Part shown: one piece after another, positions 6,531 to 13,785 of the stretch
Numbering within the stretch: position 1 is the first letter of the stretch
How the letters are laid out: every line of letters starts with the position of its first letter
Origin: Bacillota bacterium
GTDB taxonomy: Bacteria > Bacillota > Clostridia > Acetivibrionales > Acetivibrionaceae
DNA: 13,785 nt
Assembly: GCA_023398495.1 (NCBI GenBank)
Contig: JAEWSG010000079.1
Span: forward strand, 1 to 13,785
Reading direction: 5' to 3'
Notes under the pieces: generated by a model
What the model was told of the DNA's origin: nothing
The model's input: only the letters and a program-made list of their open reading frames with translations
Database searches by the model: none
Position numbers and translations under genes: made by a program

Positions 6531-6636
6531 GTAATATATTCTTGCCCTGCCTTGCCAATCCAATACCGAGGTTAACGGCGGTGGTTGTTTTCCCACGCTG
6601 CTTTTTTGGTTGGCGAGGGCAATGATTTTGGGGCAT
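6531..6636 (-). pseudogene. ParA fragment carrying a damaged Walker A
   Basis: With small corrections this reads as the first 35 codons of a chromosome/plasmid-partition ParA: PKIIALANQK, then a Walker A (GGVGKTTTAVNLGIGLARQG), then KNILL. As written it carries an extra C after ATG CCC (6634-6636), two G-to-A type changes turning GG into SS (KSSVGK), and a missing A right after the P-loop Lys. From there the true frame continues one base off until about 6531, where it joins the GC-rich CpaE-like sequence in its proper frame. Its base composition is lower in GC than the CpaE part. It cannot encode a working ATPase. The 184 bases from here to 6820 hold no gene I can support. Confidence 0.7.
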
Positions 6637-6820
6637 ATGATGTTTACTTTCATAGAAATATAATCAAGTAATATAACTTGGCTTGATGTTGTCTTGCAAT
6701 CAGGCGTCGTTGTCAACTAACACAAAGTCACATGGAAAACGGACTATCTGCTGGTTGAGCATTATGAAAATTCTACCAGACTTACTCTCGGAATCTTAAT
6801 AACATATACTAATAAATTTT

Positions 6821-7000
6821 TTACCGCTTGTTATTCTTTTCCAATATCATAATAGTCACTCTAAAACCAATTAACAAAATAAGTGTTAATATTGATAATT
6901 CTGCTTTGTATTTTGAATCTAGAAAGTTACATAATACTATAATAAACGCTATGCCAATTATAGTAACAATATAGAATATGCTGTATAATATTTTCAACAC
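6821..7000 (-). CDS. 59-residue two-helix membrane protein, candidate immunity
   Basis: A small membrane protein: hydrophobic helices at about residues 3-24 and 34-53, joined by a short polar loop (NFLDSKYKAEL), with a basic end EKNNKR. The start is GTG at 6998-7000, chosen because AGAGAGG at 7008-7014 lies 7 bases before it; the upstream ATG at 7046-7048 lies inside the RHS gene and has no such site. It begins 13 bases after the RHS stop codon and must be on the same transcript. In WapA/RHS systems the gene right after the toxin tip encodes its immunity protein, and small two-helix proteins are known as immunities to membrane-acting toxins and bacteriocins. The role is inferred from position and topology; I recognise no family. 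Confidence 0.65.
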   Translation of the reverse strand: MLKILYSIFYIVTIIGIAFIIVLCNFLDSKYKAELSILTLILLIGFRVTIMILEKNNKR

Positions 7001-7007
7001 TATAACA

Positions 7008-7014
7008 CCTCTCT
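7008..7014 (-). promoter_or_regulatory. Ribosome binding site fixing a GTG start
   Basis: AGAGAGG on the minus strand, overlapping the last base of the RHS stop codon. It is 7 bases before GTG (6998-7000) and 10 before an in-frame TTG, and decides the start of the small membrane protein. Confidence 0.7.
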
Positions 7015-10000
7015 TAAAATGATGGGCTACCTGTACCATCCCAAGCATAATAAACTACAAAAGTTCCATTCCCCTGCGGTGCTCCTGTAATGGCCCATTC
7101 TTCAATCAAAACACCCGTCCCCTCATCCATTACAGATTTAAAATTAGCTAGATCTACATTATCTTGAGCTCGTTTCACAAACCTCGCTATTTCAATTCCC
7201 CAAAGAACATAGCCTAACCCAGGAACGCACTCTCCTACTTTTTTAATTAACGCAACTCCCCCCGACGCAAGAGCTATGTAATCTCCTGCACTAAGCCATG
7301 CTTGATTCGCTGCTTTATCTCCGTAATAGGCATCCGTTTGATCAGCAGGAACATAGGTAGCTGATGTCAGATCCCTTGATATCCCACTATGGCTACCGCT
7401 GTTAACAATAACAGTCCCCCCATTAGTAATCCATTGTGAATATGCAAACGGGGGCAACCCCTGCTCACGACGTCGCGCATCGCGCCTTGAGCCATCATAC
7501 GTAAAACCATATTTTTCCCACACTGGTGCCTTCCCGCTTGGGTCGCTCATCATCACCGGATTATTTAAGCAATACGCAAACACATTATGGCTTAGTAATC
7601 TCCCAGTTACCCCTCCAAACGTATCGACATTAATAAACCTACACCACTCCGGATTATAGTACCTTGCATTAAGATAGTACAACCCCGTTTCTTCGTCATA
7701 ATAATATCCCCTATACCTGAATGGATTATCTATCCCGAGGGTAGAAGCCAAACTTCCCGTGACACCCATTAGTTTGCCCCACGCGCCATACGCATACTCC
7801 ACCACCACCGTACCGCTGTCGTCCACAATTTTTATGATATCATTTTGCGCATTGCGGACATAGAAATACGTATTTCCATCTGTAAACCTTAATCCCCAGA
7901 GCTTGCCGCCCGCGTCGTATAGGAAATAGATTGGCGTACCGGTTCCCGTCCTCTGCCATGTGATATTTCCGTCAACGATATTGAATTTTGTCGCTACACC
8001 ATTAACTGTTTTCTCGGTTCGTATACCGCCGTCATTATACTTATAGCTCGCCGTGGTCGTGCCATCCGTTATTTGCTGCAGGTTTCTGCCTTGCGTCCAG
8101 GTATATTCCCACGTACCGTCGTCCAGCGGGTTCCCAATATCGTCATAGGTGATGCTGGTACCGTCATAGGAAGCAAGCTTATCCTGCCAGGTAGTATCAT
8201 AAGTATAAACGACAGTATCCACCGGAGTGCCCACCTGCCCGTCACCCGAAACGAAGGCATATTCATTCTTTTCGGTGATATTCCCGCCAACATCATAAGA
8301 ATAGAGCATAGTATAGCTCGCGGCACCCCAATGATAGTTCTCACGGATGAGCTCTCCAAGCTCATCATAGCGGTACTCGGAGTAATTGCTGCTGTCTTTT
8401 TCAATTCTGATAATATAGTTTCGGGCGTCATAGGTATAGCTTAATGTTTCTCCGCCATTGGTTATGGACGCTATGCGACCGGAATCCGCAGATGTTGTGC
8501 CGTCTCCGTTGTCAAACGAATAGCTGGTACTGTATATCGTAGAAGTCCCGTTCTTTAGTACGTACCCGTTCGCAAGGCCCAACGTGGCATTGTAGTTTAT
8601 GTCCTTACTGTACGTGCCAAACGTTACGACATCCGGACGGCTGTCGTCATCATAAGTATATGTGGTCTGGAAGGTCGTCCCATATACTGTTTCCTTGAAG
8701 CCGGAAAGGTTATTTGTGCTTGTAAAAGTAGTATAGGTCGTACATGTGCCATAGCTGTCTTTTCGAGTAATCTTGCCAAGCCGATTCAGGCTATCGTAAT
8801 CATACCAATACGCAACGTTCTGTACGCCATCCAACATGTATCCAACAAGGCCACTGTTGTTGTATTCGTACTTGTAAAGGTCAGTCGTCCCCTGTGAAAC
8901 TTTAATAATTCTATCGTAGGCATCATAGGTATAGTTGATCACTTGTCCATTGCCATACGTAATACTATTCAGCCTGCCTGTCTGATCCTCATAGTCATGT
9001 GTAATAAGGTCTTGAGACCCCACGCTGGTTCCGGTATTCCATCCAAGCGTATTATAGGAGAAGGTATAATCCACCGACCCACTGGGAGCATTATGTGACA
9101 CCTCCATGGGCCGGTAATCAATATATGTGTAACTGTTGGATATGGTTGTGCTGCCTACCGTCATACTGGTTTCTGTCAGCGAATCGGTATTGCTGTCGTA
9201 TGTATTGTTTACCGTATTGTTAAGAGGATCCGTAATACTGGTAAGCGTACCCTTGAATGTATCAATGGTGTAATTCAACTGATGTCCGAATGGATCTGTT
9301 GAATAGTCGGTATAATTGCTGCTGGCGTCGTAGTTAACTGTAGCGCGAATGTAGTCCACCGTATTCCCGACCTTAGATGATGTTACATTACCATAATTGT
9401 CATAGGTATAGGTATACACGACACCTTCAGCGCTCGTCGCTGTAAGCATATTATGGTGGCTGTCATAGGTATAGGTAAACTCATTCCCCTGCTGATCGAC
9501 GTATTGCGTGAGGTCATTGTTCGCATTGTATTCAAACTGCTCATTCTGCTTAGCCGTATCAGTCGCCAGCCTAAGATTGCCACTTTGGTCATACACGTAT
9601 GTGCTGCCATACTCCTCTTTGAAAAGCTGGATGCCGTCAAAATCCACAGCGTTTGCATTGTAGTTAATTTCAATGCGTATCTTCATGCCCTGATAGGCGT
9701 GCTTAGCAACAACGGCTCCGCACATATACTGCCATACATTTGAATCTTGTGAGAATGGCAATACGATCCACTCATCTGTATAGCTTACATAATCGAACCA
9801 TACTGCAATGCCAAATTTGACCGTTCCGGTGATAGGTATACTATTCCCTTTTGCCCATCCTCCCGCAACATAGCAATCGCCTTCGCTGCCGGAAAGATAA
9901 AGTACCTGCTCGATATACTTGTTCTTATCCGGTGCTCCTACAAACTCAAACCGATTATCGCTCATATATGTCGGGTTCGAGCTATCCGATGTCGATGCAA

Positions 10001-13000
10001 TGATATCGCTCGTTCCACAATTGGAACCCCGCGCCCATTTATCCGGCACACTGCTTGTCACATAGTCAAAGTCCGCGTTATCAATAATGTTATACCGATT
10101 TGCAATAGACCCCTCTTCGACCTGCAAACAGTCAAACCAGGCTGTACCAGTTGCGTTTACAAGTTCCCCGTAAACATATACAGAACCGGATGTTGCATCA
10201 CTCGGCACAGTAAAGGTATACGAATACCGATCCCAATCAAGCGTTCCAGTAACGTGCGCTGCCCCAGTCCAATAAACCGTGCCTTGTGAGGTATAATAAC
10301 CTACCCTCATCGCCGCCCCGCCCGTACCTACTACTCCGCTTGTCTTTATATACCCAGACAGCGTATAGGTCTTTCCTTTTTCAAGCGTTACCAATTGCAA
10401 GACGTACGCATTGTTTGCAGCCTGTGTTTTTACAACCTTTGCCGAACGGTTTCCGAGATAGTGCTGATCAGTAGCATACGATTTTGTTGCAGTTGTGTCA
10501 CTGCCTCCTAGAGTCCAGTCTGCTGTAAGCTCCATGTTCCCGTTTTTTGCATAATTCTTCCCGAACTTCTGTAACTCTGATGCTGATGTGATTTTATTCA
10601 TATCCCCGCTTGCTGTGGTTGTACCATATTGTGTATAAGCGGCACTTCCATCGGGCCCAATCACGCATACCGTATTACCGCAGTCATTGAATTGATAAAC
10701 TGTCTTCCTTCCCTTAGTATCAGTCAATTCTGTTCTATTATAACCATATGCGAAACTCAGCTCCGCCCCATCTTCGCTGGATGTGCCTTCGCCCATATAA
10801 GTTACCCTGTACGGTGATGAGGAGACGTAAGTCAGATCGATTTTTCTACCGTCAACCCCCGTGACATAGTCGATATTTCCGTTGGTATCATAAGTGAATG
10901 TTGTATAGTTGCCATCCTGATAGGTAACCCTTGTAAGTCTGGAGTTAGTGTAGGTAAACGTTGTATCGCGATATGTTCCGCTCGATACTTCCTCGCGTAT
11001 CTGATAAAGATAATTATTCGCATCACGGGTCAACAGAATAACGCGACCAGCTCCGTCTGTTATCTGGCTGATCCTCCCGTTTGCATCATACCCAACTGTC
11101 TGTCTGTTTCCATTCCTGTCTTCAATGTAATTTAAGAAACCTGGTTTTGTCGCATCATTTGTAGCGTAAAACACCATTTTATTATCTTTTTTATCAGTAA
11201 TAGTGGGCACATTACTACTTATTGTTAGTTCAAAATCTAGACCAGATTCATCCTTCCACACTCCGCTTTGCAGAGAGAAGTAGTGCTCCGTGCAATCCTC
11301 ATCAATATACTTATAGTAGGCGGTGCCACCTATGGTAACGCTAGTCACCCGTTGATCATAATTTGTCCTCCAGCCCTCACCGTAAAGCATCAGACTGTCA
11401 TTCTGGTCTTTTGTTGTGCTATTAAATACATGCGATATGGTAACCGGCATGCGATTCCCTGTTGTTGCAACATCAGTATGCGCATATACCAGATTGCCAT
11501 TATAAAGATTAACGCTTGCAGACCCACTCCTGTCTAAACTGGCAGTTGTGTAATCCCAATACCCTTCTATCCCCGAAAAATTGGTATAGACAAAATAGCA
11601 ATATGGCACATTGCCATAAACCGCATTGGAGGTATACCACTCCTTGTAATTGCTGGTAGAACTCATATCCTTAAGAAGTAGACCGTTTCGAGTACCACCT
11701 GAATACCATTTCTTTGCAACTTTGGTGATGTCCCATTCATATACGACGTTTGCTGCTGTCCCAGCCTGTTCAAAGTCTTCAACGGTAGAGTTAAAAGTCG
11801 GTTTTGTATTCCACGTAACAGTGCTGACATCCCAAGATGAAGTAATTTCATGCGCTGAAACATAACTGGTAGCCGAAGATGTAGATTCCTTTTTCATTTG
11901 AAATCCTGCATGTACAATCATATAAGAAGGATCAATTGTCGGCATGTTATCAAACTGCACCAAAGCATAATTAGTTTCACTAGAACTGCCATCCCCTGTA
12001 CACGTAATAAAGCTGCTTTGGTAATTAGTTGTGGGATAGCCTTGGCATATCCTTGTATCCAAAATATCGGAATCATTCAGTGAAGTCGTGACAGTTGGAT
12101 CGATAGTCACGGGGTATTTCGCCGTAGAAAACCATTCTTCGTCAAGAATATAGCTCAAAATGTATGTTTTTTCCGCGCCATCAATCAGTGCAGGTGATTC
12201 ATCATTTATCTCTGCAACCTCCGTCAGAGCAACTTTAATATCAAAGCAAATATTACTCTCACTGTCTATTGCATAAGGACTGAGCAGGTAAAAGATTTCT
12301 TTTGATTTGTCTTTTGAATCTACGGCGATAATAGTTCCATCATCTTTTTGAATAAGATCCAGTCCAACCAAACTAATGCGCTGTTCCAGTTTGCTCTCTT
12401 TGGTATAAGAGGATAGAATAATATTTTCTTTTATCTTATTTGAGATCAATTGATATTCCAGATCAATACCAGGCATGACGTCGGAATAAAAAGCCCTAGA
12501 TGATAGATTAGGCAGGTTACGCCTTTGTTCACCTTCGCTTAACTTATCCCATTCACTACTAGTTAAATATGTCGACTGCTCGGCATTTTTTCCAGTCGTA
12601 ACTCCTTCAAGTTTCCATTTCATTTCATAACTGTCTTGACTAATTCCTGCTACCCATCCATCACCTAAAGTAGCCGAGAAATACGCCTGAAAACTGTTAG
12701 CCTTATTGGTATAATATGATTCTCCATCCGCAACCTCATGTAGAGACAAACTGTTATCAATATCGGCATATTCACCATCATTTAAATAGTGAACAGGTAC
12801 GCCGTACAAAACTGCTTCATACCTTTTACTATCCAATAGAAAATATTTAGCGCTTTCCTCACGCTTATCAAAAAGCTCAGTATACTTTTCATCGTCTGTT
12901 GAAACATATTCGTCAGTTAAGCTTTGTACCGTTTCAATTGAACTGTCATCTGTGGCTAAAGCAGTTATACCTTGAAAATTGATCTGTAATACAAATAAAC

Positions 13001-13040
13001 AAGAAAGAATAACACAAACAACCTTACTGAACTTTTTCAT
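7014..13040 (-). CDS. Secreted RHS/YD-repeat polymorphic toxin
   Basis: 2008 residues, WapA-like in plan. Residues 1-29 are a Sec signal peptide (MKKFSKVVCVILSCLFVLQ, then ALA before TDD). The ATG at 13040 is preferred over one 12 codons upstream because GGAAGGA precedes it by 10 bases and the signal peptide then starts correctly. About 315-490 is a DNRLRE/CBM96-type domain (SSWDVSTVTWNTKP). YD repeats run from about 640 (RNGNRQTVGYDANGRI) and again from about 1150 to 1760. Between them lie two carbohydrate-binding-like jelly rolls (about 828-978 and 985-1143). The RHS core ends in RYRGYYYDEETGLYYLNARY and NVFAYCLNNPV before DPSG (1833-1836). The YD/RHS part should form a hollow shell holding the tip. 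The tip, residues 1837-2008, is variable in this family and carries the toxic activity. Here it has a long hydrophobic stretch (about 1917-1955) and no nuclease motif I recognise. No LPxTG or C-terminal membrane anchor. Fully open over 6 kb, so under selection or recently acquired. Confidence 0.9.
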   Translation of the reverse strand: MKKFSKVVCVILSCLFVLQINFQGITALATDDSSIETVQSLTDEYVSTDDEKYTELFDKREESAKYFLLDSKRYEAVLYGVPVHYLNDGEYADIDNSLSLHEVADGESYYTNKANSFQAYFSATLGDGWVAGISQDSYEMKWKLEGVTTGKNAEQSTYLTSSEWDKLSEGEQRRNLPNLSSRAFYSDVMPGIDLEYQLISNKIKENIILSSYTKESKLEQRISLVGLDLIQKDDGTIIAVDSKDKSKEIFYLLSPYAIDSESNICFDIKVALTEVAEINDESPALIDGAEKTYILSYILDEEWFSTAKYPVTIDPTVTTSLNDSDILDTRICQGYPTTNYQSSFITCTGDGSSSETNYALVQFDNMPTIDPSYMIVHAGFQMKKESTSSATSYVSAHEITSSWDVSTVTWNTKPTFNSTVEDFEQAGTAANVVYEWDITKVAKKWYSGGTRNGLLLKDMSSTSNYKEWYTSNAVYGNVPYCYFVYTNFSGIEGYWDYTTASLDRSGSASVNLYNGNLVYAHTDVATTGNRMPVTISHVFNSTTKDQNDSLMLYGEGWRTNYDQRVTSVTIGGTAYYKYIDEDCTEHYFSLQSGVWKDESGLDFELTISSNVPTITDKKDNKMVFYATNDATKPGFLNYIEDRNGNRQTVGYDANGRISQITDGAGRVILLTRDANNYLYQIREEVSSGTYRDTTFTYTNSRLTRVTYQDGNYTTFTYDTNGNIDYVTGVDGRKIDLTYVSSSPYRVTYMGEGTSSEDGAELSFAYGYNRTELTDTKGRKTVYQFNDCGNTVCVIGPDGSAAYTQYGTTTASGDMNKITSASELQKFGKNYAKNGNMELTADWTLGGSDTTATKSYATDQHYLGNRSAKVVKTQAANNAYVLQLVTLEKGKTYTLSGYIKTSGVVGTGGAAMRVGYYTSQGTVYWTGAAHVTGTLDWDRYSYTFTVPSDATSGSVYVYGELVNATGTAWFDCLQVEEGSIANRYNIIDNADFDYVTSSVPDKWARGSNCGTSDIIASTSDSSNPTYMSDNRFEFVGAPDKNKYIEQVLYLSGSEGDCYVAGGWAKGNSIPITGTVKFGIAVWFDYVSYTDEWIVLPFSQDSNVWQYMCGAVVAKHAYQGMKIRIEINYNANAVDFDGIQLFKEEYGSTYVYDQSGNLRLATDTAKQNEQFEYNANNDLTQYVDQQGNEFTYTYDSHHNMLTATSAEGVVYTYTYDNYGNVTSSKVGNTVDYIRATVNYDASSNYTDYSTDPFGHQLNYTIDTFKGTLTSITDPLNNTVNNTYDSNTDSLTETSMTVGSTTISNSYTYIDYRPMEVSHNAPSGSVDYTFSYNTLGWNTGTSVGSQDLITHDYEDQTGRLNSITYGNGQVINYTYDAYDRIIKVSQGTTDLYKYEYNNSGLVGYMLDGVQNVAYWYDYDSLNRLGKITRKDSYGTCTTYTTFTSTNNLSGFKETVYGTTFQTTYTYDDDSRPDVVTFGTYSKDINYNATLGLANGYVLKNGTSTIYSTSYSFDNGDGTTSADSGRIASITNGGETLSYTYDARNYIIRIEKDSSNYSEYRYDELGELIRENYHWGAASYTMLYSYDVGGNITEKNEYAFVSGDGQVGTPVDTVVYTYDTTWQDKLASYDGTSITYDDIGNPLDDGTWEYTWTQGRNLQQITDGTTTASYKYNDGGIRTEKTVNGVATKFNIVDGNITWQRTGTGTPIYFLYDAGGKLWGLRFTDGNTYFYVRNAQNDIIKIVDDSGTVVVEYAYGAWGKLMGVTGSLASTLGIDNPFRYRGYYYDEETGLYYLNARYYNPEWCRFINVDTFGGVTGRLLSHNVFAYCLNNPVMMSDPSGKAPVWEKYGFTYDGSRRDARRREQGLPPFAYSQWITNGGTVIVNSGSHSGISRDLTSATYVPADQTDAYYGDKAANQAWLSAGDYIALASGGVALIKKVGECVPGLGYVLWGIEIARFVKRAQDNVDLANFKSVMDEGTGVLIEEWAITGAPQGNGTFVVYYAWDGTGSPSF

Positions 13041-13050
13041 ATGAATATCG

Positions 13051-13057
13051 TCCTTCC
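13051..13057 (-). promoter_or_regulatory. Ribosome binding site deciding the RHS start
   Basis: GGAAGGA on the minus strand ends 10 bases before ATG 13038-13040. The alternative ATG at 13074-13076 has no purine-rich site in front and would put a charged dodecapeptide before the signal peptide. Confidence 0.65.
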
Positions 13058-13116
13058 ATAAGTTCAAGAAATCCATAATGTGTTAATCAAAGAAGTCGCT
13101 TAATATTGTCATTTAT

Positions 13117-13146
13117 ATTATACGACATTTGTATAGCTTATTTCAA
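13117..13146 (-). promoter_or_regulatory. Sigma-A-type promoter of the RHS gene
   Basis: TTGAAA (13141-13146) and TATAAT (13117-13122) on the minus strand, 18 bp apart. Transcription would start near 13110 and give a leader of about 70 bases before the preferred ATG. No other good promoter lies between here and the small membrane gene, which should be co-transcribed. Confidence 0.75.
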
Positions 13147-13465
13147 TATTATTCTATATTAATACATAATAATCATTTATTTTTATATTATTCATTATCT
13201 TATAGTTTTTCCCTGTCAAAACGGCAAGGCAAGGGACAACCAGATGAAAGCCTAGGACTGCTTGGTTATACTCTTAACCACTGATACTATGTTAGCTTAC
13301 ATTAGTCGCGCTGAACTAGTTGTCTTAGTGTTTTGTTAATTCACTCACTGTAACAGCTCTCCCAAAAAGTATTGTCAACGGTGGGTTACGGCTTCTACAA
13401 CGGTTAAATAATTTTTGATGTTTACGGGCGTAAGAGATTATTTGTCCTGTGCGAACGCACCCCTT

Positions 13466-13498
13466 AATATCCCTCCAATATCCCTCCAATATCCCTCC
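13466..13498. repeat. Three tandem copies of an 11-bp repeat
   Basis: AATATCCCTCC occurs three times head to tail without a mismatch (13466-13476, 13477-13487, 13488-13498), followed by AA. On the other strand it reads GGAGGGATATT. The length of one helical turn would place bound proteins on the same face. Possible roles are protein-binding sites (iteron-like, or integrase/excisionase arm sites near the tRNA end) or simple slippage. Confidence 0.9.
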
Positions 13499-13550
13499 AA
13501 CGTGATTTTTTACTGCCAAACAACAAAATCACAGATAGCTGTATTTATCG

Positions 13551-13580
13551 GGCTTTTCGACATATAAAGACCGAAAAGCC
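13551..13580. repeat. Perfect 9-bp inverted repeat (hairpin)
   Basis: GGCTTTTCG (13551-13559) and CGAAAAGCC (13572-13580) with a 12-base loop. On the plus strand it is followed by TTATTT, a weak T-tract, so it could be a rightward terminator; a protein-binding palindrome near the att site is equally possible. Confidence 0.6.
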
Positions 13581-13658
13581 TTATTTCAGGGCCGTTTTCA
13601 GGGTTGTAGGTTACAATTAAATCCCTTCAGTTCCTGCAGCTTCCGAACATACCCGAAA

Positions 13659-13714
13659 ACTCAAAATCCGGTGGTAGCGATACCGTGCGGGTTCAAGTCC
13701 CGCCTTCGGCACCA
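13659..13714 (+). other. 3' half of a tRNA-Leu, att-like site
   Basis: The sequence follows the 3' half of a class II tRNA: anticodon loop CTCAAAA (anticodon would be CAA), 3' stem TCCGG, a long variable arm GGTA-GCGA-TACC, a T-arm GCGGG-TTCAAGT-CCCGC, acceptor strand CTTCGGC, A and CCA. The long variable arm and CAA point to tRNA-Leu. The bases before the anticodon loop cannot pair with TCCGG, and no D-arm or 5' acceptor strand GCCGAAG precedes it, so this is not a complete gene. Such tRNA 3' ends are carried by integrative elements as the att core that restores the host tRNA on insertion. With the integrase remnant just beyond (across the repeat), I read it as attP or the distal att site. 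Confidence 0.75.
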
Positions 13715-13785
13715 TTGACAGCTTAGTTTGACATCAGAATTTTGCATCAGGTCTGACATCTTTGTGTTGGCAGCGGGAAAGACAT
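13698..13785. repeat. 88-bp direct terminal repeat, right copy
   Basis: Exact copy of bases 1-88. Here the sequence upstream is visible and continues the tRNA back to its anticodon loop, so the left copy is presumably the same locus seen again after going round a circle. Confidence 0.95.

Larger units (their letters stand above)
13147..13658. other. Non-coding stretch before the tRNA-like site
   Basis: About 500 bases without a gene I can support. Contents are AT-rich DNA to 13200, a small inverted repeat (GGTTA at 13264-13268 and TAACC at 13275-13279), the three-copy 11-bp repeat, and a 9-bp hairpin. A 64-codon leftward frame (13325-13519) covers the tandem repeat but has no ribosome site and a low-complexity start. 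The region resembles the regulatory or recombination-site DNA that flanks att sites. Confidence 0.5.

Noticed and set aside
5491..6575. Long plus-strand frames opposite the cpaE/cpaF remnants
   Set aside because: GC-rich DNA leaves few stop codons; the minus strand shows recognisable ATPase motifs and an ATGA start overlap, while the plus strand shows Arg/Ser/Pro-rich nonsense.
6722..6800. Rightward stretch reading KVTWKTDYLLVEHYENSTR
   Set aside because: It looks protein-like for about 25 codons but has no start, no ribosome site and no family I recognise; too short to call a gene remnant.
8069..8444. Open frames overlapping the RHS gene on both strands, and similar ones at 9383-9743, 10286-10474, 10629-11026, 11268-12083
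   Set aside because: All lie inside the intact 6-kb RHS frame, which has clear domain structure; they are shadows of its codon bias.
13038..13076. RHS start at the upstream ATG (13074-13076)
   Set aside because: No ribosome site precedes it and the extra dodecapeptide would bury the signal peptide; the ATG at 13040 has GGAAGGA in front.
13466..13498. CRISPR-like repeat block
   Set aside because: The repeats are only 11 bp and directly adjacent with no spacers, and there are no cas genes.
13325..13519. 64-codon leftward frame
   Set aside because: No ribosome site, its beginning is just the translated 11-bp repeat (GILEGYWRDI), and it matches no family I know.
13620..13714. Complete tRNA-Leu gene
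   Set aside because: The 5' acceptor strand, D-arm and 5' anticodon stem are absent; the bases before the anticodon loop do not pair with TCCGG.

Overview
The window is a 13.8-kb mosaic of accessory DNA from a low-GC Gram-positive bacterium, most likely a gut-type member of the Clostridia. The evidence is a very AT-rich codon bias at about 0.65-4.1 kb, strong AGGAG-type ribosome sites, a Sec-exported WapA/RHS-type surface protein, and recombinase, CpaF and ParA pieces typical of clostridial integrative conjugative elements (ICEs). A short island at about 5.5-6.5 kb is visibly GC-richer than everything around it.

Layout. Bases 1-88 are repeated exactly as the last 88 bases (13698-13785). The right copy is preceded by a 3' half of a class II tRNA, probably tRNA-Leu, ending in CCA. 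This is what a closed circle of about 13.7 kb, or a tandem or att-flanked element, would look like. A tRNA-type terminator and the last 94 codons of a tyrosine integrase lie just inside the left end. The integrase piece is fused to a tiny remnant that I read as an ICE SNF2-like helicase.

From 0.65 to 2.2 kb a leftward operon is decaying. It holds a small protein with a likely frameshift, then a gene with a HEFFH metal-binding motif split by a TGA and a frame change. Divergent from it, at 2.3-4.1 kb, is an intact, tightly coupled rightward pair: a membrane-anchored protein with a possible PLD-like fold, and a short relative of PTS Enzyme I and other PEP-utilizing enzymes. This pair is the least familiar part of the window.

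From 4.1 to 6.7 kb only ruins of mobile-element genes remain, all leftward. They are a large serine recombinase without its catalytic N-terminus and with two compensating frameshifts, the first 121 codons of a CpaF/VirB11-type ATPase, a CpaE-like ATPase with a TAG stop, and a ParA Walker-A fragment.

From 6.8 to 13.1 kb, also leftward, lies an intact 2008-residue secreted RHS/YD-repeat protein with its own promoter. It is built like a contact-dependent polymorphic toxin: signal peptide, DNRLRE/CBM96 domain, YD repeats, two carbohydrate-binding-like inserts, RHS core and a variable tip. A 59-residue two-helix membrane protein follows immediately and is the natural candidate for its immunity protein. 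The rest, 13.1-13.66 kb, is non-coding DNA with a three-copy 11-bp tandem repeat and a hairpin next to the tRNA-like site.

How it fits together: an integrative element lost most of its transfer genes through deletions that joined unrelated gene fragments. What survives intact is cargo: the RHS toxin with candidate immunity, and the PEP-enzyme/membrane-protein pair. Functions of both cargo modules are inferred from domain recognition by eye; no database search was possible.
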